From assembly GCF_030347395.1 (NCBI RefSeq), contig NZ_CP128170.1, positions 682,001 to 746,000 of the forward strand: a stretch of DNA of 64,000 bases. The letters run 5' to 3'. The stretch is from Microbacterium sp. ET2 (GTDB taxonomy: Bacteria; Actinomycetota; Actinomycetes; Actinomycetales; Microbacteriaceae). The notes beneath the pieces are model-generated. The model saw only the letters and a list, made by a program, of their open reading frames with translations. It was not told where the DNA came from and searched no databases. A program made the position numbers and the translations under genes. Below are positions 1 through 6,280 of this stretch, piece after piece; position 1 is the first letter of the stretch, and each line of letters begins with the position of its first letter.

Positions 1-2130
1 ATCGAGGTGGCCGTGTGGGTGGCGTTCGTCACTCTGGTGTTCCTCCGCGACAGCGCCTTCCTCCTGGTCATACCGACCGTGGAGACCTTCCGGGAGCTTC
101 CCGACATCCTCACCGCCGCCGGGGAGGAGATCGCGCTCGGGGTCGCACCGCTGACTCCCGGCGCCCCGCTCTCGATGCTGATCGTCGGGGCGACGGGCCT
201 CCTCGCCGTGGTCATCGACCACGTGGTCCTCACGGCACGGATGCCGCTGCTCGCAGGGGTCGGGCTGATCGCGGTCTCTCTCATCCCCGCGATCGCCGTG
301 CCGGCGGAGATCGACGTGGTCGCCTTCGTGCTGCTGGCCGCCGCGATCCTCTTCCTCATCCGGACCGACACCCGCACGCGCGAGGAGGCGGGGAGCGCGG
401 AGGCGACCCGGGCGGGAGCGACCCGGACGACAGCATCACCGTCCTCGGCGTCGACGGCGGCCGGGGTGTCCGCCTCAGGGGTGTCGGCGACCGCGATCGG
501 CATCGGGGCGATCGCCGTCGTCGTGGCGCTCGTGGCCACCCCCCTCCTCCCCCAGCCGGCGATCCGGCCGGGGTCGGGGGATCTGGGTCCCGGGCCCGGC
601 ATCGATGCCACGCTGCAGCTCGGCGACGACCTGCGCCGACCGCGTGAGGTCGAGGTGCTGCAGATGCGCAGCGATGCGCCCTCGCCGCCCTACCTTCGAG
701 CGACGACCCTCACCGAGTTCACCGGCGCGGTGTGGGAACCCGATACCGGACGTTCCTATCCGCTCGACAGCGCCGAGGCGCTCACCGCGCTCCCGGTCGA
801 TCCCGAGATCCAGGTCGCGGAGTATTCGACGACCGTGGAGATCCGCAACCTCAACTCCTCGTGGCTTCCGGTGTCCTACCCCGCGATCGGGATCGAGGGA
901 CTCGACGGCGTGTGGGGGGCGTTGCCCTACAACCGCACGGTCGAAGCCCGGCAGGGCGGGACGCAGGGGCAGGACTACGAGGTCGTCTCCAGCGTCCCGC
1001 GTCCGACGCTCGAGCAGATCCGCGCGCGTTCGGCCGGGGGCGCGGGCGTCCGCGCCGACACCCTGGGGCTGCCCGCCGACCTCCCCCCCATCGTCGGTGA
1101 GCTGGCGGCGGAGATGACCGCCGGGGCGGCGTCCGATTACGACGCGCTGCTGGCCCTGCAGAGCTGGTTCCGCGGAGCCGACTTCCGCTACTCGCTCGAG
1201 GCGCCCGTCGAGGAGGGGTTCGACGGCAGCGGCGCCGAGGCGGTCGCCCGATTCCTGGAGGTGCGCGAGGGCTACTGCGTGCACTACGCCTCGGCTTTCG
1301 CACTCATGGCCCGGACCCTCGACATGCCGAGCCGGATCGTCGTCGGCTACCTCCCGGGAACCTCGACCGGTGATGCCGTGGACTTCCAATCGGTGTACTC
1401 GGTGATGTCGGGTCAGCTGCACGCGTGGCCGGAGATCTACTTCGAAGGCGTCGGATGGATCCCCTTCGAACCGACCAACGGTCTCGGTCAGCCGACCCGC
1501 TTCTCCCCCGAAGCCTCGGCGCCCGGGGAGACCGCCGACGGCGCGGACGCCGCCCCCGAGGCATCCACTCCCGCCGACGTGCCCGACGCGGTCGACCCCG
1601 ACACGGGCGAGCCGCTGACCCCGGATGCCGGCACCGCCGCCCCCGACGACGAGGTCGACGCTCTCCCGGCGGTGACGGTGGTCCTCGCCGTCCTGGTAGT
1701 GCTGGCGATCCCGCTCATCGTCCGGGATCTGCGGCGCAGGCAGCAGCTGTCTGCCGCCCGGTCCGGCGATGCCGCCGCCGCGTGGGCGGTCGTGCAGGAC
1801 ACCGCGATCGACCTGGGGATCCCGTCGCCGATCAGCGAGAGTCCGCGAGGGATGGGAGCCCGGCTCATCGCCGAAGCCGGCGCGTCCGCCGACGCCATGG
1901 GTGTGCTCATCCGGGCGATCGAACGCGCCAGCTATGCCCCGGGTGGGCGCCACGGCTTCGGGCAGGGCGAGGCGACCGCGGTCGCCGCGCAGGAGGTGAG
2001 GGCGCAGCTGCTGGCGGCGGCGCAGCCCGCGAGGCGCCTTCTCGCGCTCGTCGTGCCGCGCTCGCTCATCATCCGCCCCGGGTCGCTCTACGCCGGCGCG
2101 GGCCGCGGCGCCTCCCGCCCGGCCCGCTGA
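1..2130 (+). CDS. Transglutaminase-like membrane protein, TgpA type (5' end outside window)
   Basis: The reading frame is open to the window edge, so the true start lies upstream. Visible parts: hydrophobic N-terminal segments (the last part of a multi-TM DUF3488-type region), a large extracytoplasmic domain, a transglutaminase-like core with Cys at about residue 424 (GYCVHYAS) and His at about 472 (LHAWPEIYF), an acidic Pro/Ala/Asp-rich linker, one TM helix near residues 553-575, and a cytoplasmic tail resembling DUF4129. The order matches TgpA family membrane proteins, which usually sit beside MoxR ATPase and DUF58 genes; those would be upstream of this window. The substrate is unknown; cell envelope protein processing is the usual guess for the family. 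Confidence 0.85.
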   Translation: MEVAVWVAFVTLVFLRDSAFLLVIPTVETFRELPDILTAAGEEIALGVAPLTPGAPLSMLIVGATGLLAVVIDHVVLTARMPLLAGVGLIAVSLIPAIAVPAEIDVVAFVLLAAAILFLIRTDTRTREEAGSAEATRAGATRTTASPSSASTAAGVSASGVSATAIGIGAIAVVVALVATPLLPQPAIRPGSGDLGPGPGIDATLQLGDDLRRPREVEVLQMRSDAPSPPYLRATTLTEFTGAVWEPDTGRSYPLDSAEALTALPVDPEIQVAEYSTTVEIRNLNSSWLPVSYPAIGIEGLDGVWGALPYNRTVEARQGGTQGQDYEVVSSVPRPTLEQIRARSAGGAGVRADTLGLPADLPPIVGELAAEMTAGAASDYDALLALQSWFRGADFRYSLEAPVEEGFDGSGAEAVARFLEVREGYCVHYASAFALMARTLDMPSRIVVGYLPGTSTGDAVDFQSVYSVMSGQLHAWPEIYFEGVGWIPFEPTNGLGQPTRFSPEASAPGETADGADAAPEASTPADVPDAVDPDTGEPLTPDAGTAAPDDEVDALPAVTVVLAVLVVLAIPLIVRDLRRRQQLSAARSGDAAAAWAVVQDTAIDLGIPSPISESPRGMGARLIAEAGASADAMGVLIRAIERASYAPGGRHGFGQGEATAVAAQEVRAQLLAAAQPARRLLALVVPRSLIIRPGSLYAGAGRGASRPAR

Positions 2131-2240
2131 CGCGCCCGCGACTCCTGTTCCCCGCTCAGCTCCTCCCCGCGAGAGCGCATCTGCGCGGCCAGGGGTGGGG
2201 GTGGGGCGGTGGTGAGGAGAGGGACGAGAGGGAAAGGGAG

Positions 2241-2270
2241 AGGCCCCTCATCCCGGAGGACGAGGGGCCT
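2241..2270 (-). terminator. Rho-independent terminator of tRNA-Ser
   Basis: A 9-bp perfect stem (AGGCCCCTC / GAGGGGCCT) with a 12-nt loop lies just past the 3' end of the tRNA on the minus strand. It is followed on that strand by a pyrimidine-rich tail (CTCCCTTTCCCTCTC), the usual form of a T-tract in GC-rich genomes. Confidence 0.75.
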
Positions 2271-2275
2271 CGACG

Positions 2276-2364
2276 CGGAAGCGACAGGATTTGAACCTGC
2301 GAGGCGAGTTACCCCGCCTACATGGATTCCAGCCATGCTCCTTAGGCCGCTCGGACACGCTTCC
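2276..2364 (-). tRNA. tRNA-Ser, anticodon GGA
   Basis: The 7-bp acceptor stem GGAAGCG / CGCTTCC closes at 2364 and 2277, with discriminator G at 2276. The D arm begins TGTCCGAGCGG, the anticodon loop reads CTGGAAT (anticodon GGA, serine TCC/TCT codons), the long class II variable arm contains a GGCGGGG / CTCGCCT pairing, and the T loop is GGTTCAAATCC. The 3' CCA is not encoded. The long variable arm and discriminator G agree with serine identity. Confidence 0.95.
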
Positions 2365-2406
2365 GTCGCCGACTTTATCACGCAGCCCGGTACCGCCTCG
2401 GCGCGG

Positions 2407-2904
2407 TCACCAGCCCATGGAGCCCGCCACGCCCTTGAACGGCCCGGCGACGCGCGACGTGATCCACCCGCCGTAGAAACGTCCGGGTTGAGCAGTGACG
2501 GTCTCGCCGTCGACCGTGCAGCGGTCCATCACCTGCGCATACACCGCGACCCGATCGGCCAGCAGCTCGTAACCGGCGCTCGGTCGTGGATAGTTCCACG
2601 CAGCTGCCGGACGATGCTCCCCGCCGCCGTGGACGTCGAGGTAGCGCGCCGCACCTTTGAACTCGCAGAACGATGACCCGACGCCGTCGGTGAGCGCGCC
2701 GTCGACGAACGCTGCGATCGGCAGGTAGAACACCGGCGGATGGCTGGTCTCGAGCACGCGGACGACGTCGCCGGTGTCGACGATCAGCTCGCCTCCGAGA
2801 GTGATCGTGACGCGGGCGTCGACCTTCTCCATCCGCGGCGGCCGCGGGTAATCCCACACCGATTCCTGCCCCGGTGCGACGGGGTCTGGTGACGGATGAC
2901 GCAT
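2407..2904 (-). CDS. DUF427 domain-containing protein
   Basis: This 165-aa protein matches the DUF427 family: an N-terminal SVWDYPRPPR, a central segment with FYLPIAAF and FCEFKGAARYLDV, and the late AWNYPRP block followed by RVAVYAQVMD. Members are small single-domain proteins of unproven function, predicted to be beta-rich. The start is well fixed because ATG 2904 follows a TAACCT -10 box by exactly 6 nt, so the transcript is probably leaderless. It stands alone between tRNA-Ser and the divergent LON-domain gene. Confidence 0.85.
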   Translation of the reverse strand: MRHPSPDPVAPGQESVWDYPRPPRMEKVDARVTITLGGELIVDTGDVVRVLETSHPPVFYLPIAAFVDGALTDGVGSSFCEFKGAARYLDVHGGGEHRPAAAWNYPRPSAGYELLADRVAVYAQVMDRCTVDGETVTAQPGRFYGGWITSRVAGPFKGVAGSMGW

Positions 2905-2910
2905 GATGTC

Positions 2911-2916
2911 AGGTTA
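2911..2916 (-). promoter_or_regulatory. -10 box, leaderless promoter of the DUF427 gene
   Basis: TAACCT on the minus strand ends 6 nt before ATG 2904. Same geometry as the other leaderless starts in this window. Confidence 0.55.
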
Positions 2917-2996
2917 CGCCCGGCCGACCCCCTCGGCTCCGGATGCGAGGGAGCTGCGAACCGGCCGCGATTCGCCCTCGCCGCGTCATCCGCTGG

Positions 2997-3002
2997 TTGA
3001 CT
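2997..3002 (+). promoter_or_regulatory. -10 box, leaderless promoter of the LON-domain gene
   Basis: TTGACT, within TGGTTGACTG, lies 6 nt before GTG 3009. The same TGGTTGACTG string precedes the start at 17562 with the same spacing. Confidence 0.5.
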
Positions 3003-3008
3003 GAGAGG

Positions 3009-3644
3009 GTGACGCAGGCGGCGATGTTCCCCCTCGGCAGTGTGCTCTTCCCGCACGCGCCGTTGGCGCTGCGGATCTTCGAGCCGCGCTATCTCACCAT
3101 GCTCGGGCGCCTGCTCGACGAGGAGGACCCGCAGTTCGGGGTGGTGCTCATCGAACGCGGGCCCGAGGCGGGTGGCGGCGATCAGCGCAGTTCGCTGGGC
3201 ACCATGGCACGTCTCGCGCAGGTGCAGGTCGGAAAAGATGACATCTTCGTCCTGGCGGTGGGGGACCAGCGCGTCAGGGTGGACACGTGGCTCGATGACG
3301 ACCCGCATCCTGTCGCCGAGGTCACGCCCCTCGAGGCGTTGACCTGGGACGATGCGCTGTCACCGCTGCGAACGGAGGCGGAGAGCATCGTGCGGCGCGT
3401 CCTGGGCAAGGCCGACGTGGTGGGCCTGGCCCCGTACGACCCGAACATCGAGCTGTCGGAAGATCCCGTCGAGTCGGCGTGGCAGCTCGCTGCGATCGCT
3501 CCGCTCGGCGAACTCGATCGGTTCACGCTCCTGCAGGCCACCACCCTGGGGGGCCTCCTGCGGCAGGTCATCGACATGACCCTCGACATCGAACCCGTCC
3601 TCGGCGGGGGAGATGGGACCTCCGGTCCATTCTCGGGAATGTGA
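3009..3644 (+). CDS. LON peptidase substrate-binding domain protein
   Basis: The protein is a stand-alone LON N-terminal domain (PUA-like fold) without ATPase or protease domains. It opens MFPLGSVLFPHAPLALRIFE followed by RYLTML, the classic start of this domain, and continues with FGVVLIERG and LGTMARLAQVQ. About 211 aa, normal for the group. GTG 3009 is preferred over ATG 3024 because it sits 6 nt after a TTGACT -10 box; starting at 3024 would remove only VTQAA. Such proteins are thought to bind unfolded segments or regulate proteolysis, but no function is established. It diverges from the DUF427 gene. Confidence 0.85.
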   Translation: MTQAAMFPLGSVLFPHAPLALRIFEPRYLTMLGRLLDEEDPQFGVVLIERGPEAGGGDQRSSLGTMARLAQVQVGKDDIFVLAVGDQRVRVDTWLDDDPHPVAEVTPLEALTWDDALSPLRTEAESIVRRVLGKADVVGLAPYDPNIELSEDPVESAWQLAAIAPLGELDRFTLLQATTLGGLLRQVIDMTLDIEPVLGGGDGTSGPFSGM

Positions 3645-3670
3645 ATCCACTCGAGCGGGTTGTGGTCGGC

Positions 3671-4714
3671 ATGAAGAGTTTCGGAACCCTCTCCTTCGGT
3701 CACTACGGTCCGCTCGGCGGGGGCCGGGAGCTCACTGCCGGTGAGTCGATGCTCCAGGCCATCGACCTCGCGCAGGGCATGGACGATCTGGGCGTGAACG
3801 GCATCTCGTTCCGCGTGCATCACTTCGCCCGGCAGCAGTCCTCCCCGATGCCGCTCCTGGCTGCGATCGCAGCGCGGACGCGCCACATCGAGATGGGCAC
3901 CGGGGTCATAGACATGCGGTACGAGAATCCCCTCTACCTCGCCGAGGAAGCGGCGGCGGTCGACCTCATCAGTGGCGGCCGACTGGCACTCGGGGTCAGC
4001 CGCGGGTCACCCGAGACGGTCGTGCGCGGCTATGAGGCGTTCGGGTATACGGGTGCGAAGGATCCGCGGGGGGCGGACCTCGCTCGCGAGCACTTCGCGA
4101 CCTTCCTGCACGCGATCGAGGGGAACGGCATCGCCGAACGCGATTCTTCGAGCCCGTTCGGCGGCGGCACGGGGCTGCAGCGGATCGAGCCGTACTCCCC
4201 CGGCCTGCGCTCGCGGATCTGGTGGGGTGCGGGCAACCGTGAGACGGCCGAGTGGGCCGGGCGCACGGGCGTGAACCTCATGTCGTCCACGCTCCTCACC
4301 GAAGACCGGGGTCTGCCGTTCGACGTGCTCCAGGCCGAGCAGATCGACGCCTTCCGAGCCGCATGGCGCGACGCCGGCCACCCCGGCGAGCCGCGGGTGT
4401 CGGTGAGCCGCTCGATCTTTCCGATCACCACCGCCGAGGACGAGATGTACTTCGGCGGCCGGCAGGACGGCGACGGCGTGGGCTACATCGACGGCTTCCG
4501 CTCGACCTTCGGCAAGACCTATGCCGCCGCCCCGGAGGTGCTCGTGGAGCAGCTGCGGGAGGACGCCGCGGTCATGAGCGCCGACACGCTGATGCTCACG
4601 ATCCCGAGCCAGCTCGGGGTGGCGTTCAACCTGCGGCTGGTGGAGTCCTTCGCCCGCCACGTGGCACCGCACCTCGGGTGGGTCCCCTCCACGCAGAGTC
4701 TCGTGGCAAGCTGA
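3671..4714 (+). CDS. LLM class flavin-dependent oxidoreductase (luciferase-like)
   Basis: This protein of about 347 aa has the bacterial luciferase-like TIM barrel pattern: FGTLSFGHYG at the N-terminus, GVNGISFRVHHF, the RTRHIEMGTGVIDMRYENP strand-helix, and AVDLISGGRLALGVSRGS, the usual F420/FMN oxidoreductase signature. The cofactor (FMN or F420) cannot be decided from sequence. GTG 3662 is also in frame, three codons earlier; ATG 3671 is chosen. It ends convergently to the YcaQ-like gene, and its stop codon lies inside one copy of a short direct repeat (4700-4750). The substrate is unknown. Confidence 0.85.
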   Translation: MKSFGTLSFGHYGPLGGGRELTAGESMLQAIDLAQGMDDLGVNGISFRVHHFARQQSSPMPLLAAIAARTRHIEMGTGVIDMRYENPLYLAEEAAAVDLISGGRLALGVSRGSPETVVRGYEAFGYTGAKDPRGADLAREHFATFLHAIEGNGIAERDSSSPFGGGTGLQRIEPYSPGLRSRIWWGAGNRETAEWAGRTGVNLMSSTLLTEDRGLPFDVLQAEQIDAFRAAWRDAGHPGEPRVSVSRSIFPITTAEDEMYFGGRQDGDGVGYIDGFRSTFGKTYAAAPEVLVEQLREDAAVMSADTLMLTIPSQLGVAFNLRLVESFARHVAPHLGWVPSTQSLVAS

Positions 4715-4750
4715 GCCCCGTCGGAGGGGGAGCTCGTGGCGAGCTGAGCC
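4700..4750. repeat. Short imperfect direct repeat over the LLM gene stop
   Basis: CTCGTGGCAAGCTGAGCC at 4700-4717 and CTCGTGGCGAGCTGAGCC at 4733-4750 differ by one base and are 33 bp apart. The first contains the LLM stop codon; the second repeats the same end of gene, as if the 3' tip had been duplicated. Confidence 0.6.
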
Positions 4751-4760
4751 TCGACGCCGC

Positions 4761-5840
4761 TCACTCCATCCCCACGACGCGCACGCCGAGCCATTCGGCG
4801 AGGTCGCCGATCTCTGCCCGGACCATGTCGGTCTCCTCCGGTTCGAACGGCACGAATTCGTGGACGGCGTTCACGCGCAGGAGCTCGCGGTCGCGATCGA
4901 CCTCGGCATCCAGCATCCCGACGAAGCGGTCGCCCATCAGGATCGGGTGGGCGAAGAAGCCGTAGCGGCGCTGCGCCTTGGGCTTGAACTGCTCGAGCAC
5001 ATAGTCGAAGTCGAACACCTCGGCTAGACGCGGACGGTCGAACAGGACGCTGTCGTACGGGTTCACCAGCGCCACGCGGCCGTCGATGTCGACGTCGGCG
5101 GCTTCGAGCGCATCGGGATCGACGCGCCACTTCCATGACGATCCCTCGACCTCGGCCGCCTCCCCCGCCTTCCCCACCCGTGTCCAGGTCGACTTCTCCC
5201 GCGCGATGCCCGCGGCCTTCAGGCGCCGGGCCTCCAGCTCCTGAGCAGCGGTTTCGTCGTCCACCTCCGGAAGATCGCGGGGGTACACGCGATCGGCGAG
5301 ATCCCATACGCGACTGCGTCCTTCCCGCCTGGTCACGGCCACCTCGCCCCGGCGCGCCAGGAGGTCGAGCATCAGGGGCACCTGGTTGGACCCCGACCAC
5401 CCGTCCGGCGCCCGGGCCACCGCGGCCGTGTCGGGGATCTCACGTGCGGTCAGCGGCCCGTCTGCGCGCAGACGGGCCAGGACGTCGGAACGGAAGCCGG
5501 CGTTGGCCTCCAGCCACTGCCGGCTGCTCTCGCGCTCGGGGTGTCGACGCATGGTGGGACGAAGAAGCGGCAGCAGACTCATCGGGTGGAACGCGCCCTG
5601 GAACTCGAACAGCAGGCGGTCGATCTCCACCGCCTTCTTCAGCTGGCCGGTCTCGTAGGACCATCCGATCCGCGACCACAGCACGGTGTGCTCGCAGGCG
5701 GCGATCACCGTAGTCGGGTCGATCTTGATGTACCCCAGCTGCTCAGCCACCTCCACCACATCACCAGGCCGGTCGGCGTCGAGGAGCTGCGCACGCACGA
5801 CGATGCGCCGCGCCTGTTCCCGGGTGAGTCGGTGCGTCAC
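4761..5840 (-). CDS. YcaQ/AlkX-like winged-helix DNA-binding protein (HTH_42)
   Basis: The 359-aa protein matches the winged-helix family that includes the DNA glycosylases AlkZ and YcaQ: an N-terminal helix set ending GYIKIDPTTV, the ACEHTVLWSRIGW segment, and late sections NPYDSVLFDRPR and PILMGDRFVGMLDAEVDRD. YcaQ/AlkX unhook DNA interstrand crosslinks. As I recall, their catalytic motif is Q-x-Q or Q-x-D on the strand that here reads K-I-D, so the first Gln is absent and activity is uncertain. GTG 5840 is the start; a weak -10-like AATACT lies 6 nt upstream. It converges with the LLM gene. Confidence 0.75.
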   Translation of the reverse strand: MTHRLTREQARRIVVRAQLLDADRPGDVVEVAEQLGYIKIDPTTVIAACEHTVLWSRIGWSYETGQLKKAVEIDRLLFEFQGAFHPMSLLPLLRPTMRRHPERESSRQWLEANAGFRSDVLARLRADGPLTAREIPDTAAVARAPDGWSGSNQVPLMLDLLARRGEVAVTRREGRSRVWDLADRVYPRDLPEVDDETAAQELEARRLKAAGIAREKSTWTRVGKAGEAAEVEGSSWKWRVDPDALEAADVDIDGRVALVNPYDSVLFDRPRLAEVFDFDYVLEQFKPKAQRRYGFFAHPILMGDRFVGMLDAEVDRDRELLRVNAVHEFVPFEPEETDMVRAEIGDLAEWLGVRVVGME

Positions 5841-5988
5841 GCGTCGAGTATTCCAGCGTCCTCCGACGCCGGGCGACTCCTTACCCGGGGCTCCCCGCCC
5901 CCGTCGTGAAATAGGGCGATCGTCCGATCCGCACCTCCCGCCTCAGGGAGGAAAGTCGACGTCCAGAACGAACGACGGGAGGACGACG

Positions 5989-6189
5989 ATGGACGCGATG
6001 ACTTACGCCGCGAGCCGGATCGCGGCGCAGCGTGCGGAGATGCTGGCCACCGAGGTGCGATTGCGGCAGAGCCAGGCCCGACGGCTCGAGACGGGCGACC
6101 CGGGTGCCGCAGCTCGCAGCATCAGCGAAGCGACCCGGACGGATGCGGCGACGGTCGACTGCTTCGGGTTGGCGGGCCCCGCGGTATGA
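5989..6189 (+). CDS. Small hypothetical protein (66 aa)
   Basis: ATG 5989 has a strong Shine-Dalgarno sequence (GGGAGG) seven bases upstream and opens a 66-aa frame: MDAMTYAASRIAAQRAEM, then a charged helix with LRQSQARRLE, then an Ala/Thr-rich tail with one Cys near the C-terminus. It is predicted helical, with no signal peptide or TM segment. It lies 91 bp upstream of the LuxR-type regulator on the same strand. No family is recognised. The ribosome binding site is the main reason to accept it. Confidence 0.6.
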   Translation: MDAMTYAASRIAAQRAEMLATEVRLRQSQARRLETGDPGAAARSISEATRTDAATVDCFGLAGPAV

Positions 6190-6280
6190 CGGCAGTGCGA
6201 GCCATCGGGCACCGCGCGCGGTGGCGTGCCCGATGGCCCCGGGGGAACCTGTCGCAGCTGTCGGAGGGCGGTGCCACGAT

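Noticed and set aside
475-1953. Long minus-strand ORF opposite the TgpA gene
   Set aside because: A GC-rich shadow of the transglutaminase gene; its protein is Arg/Gly-rich with no domain.
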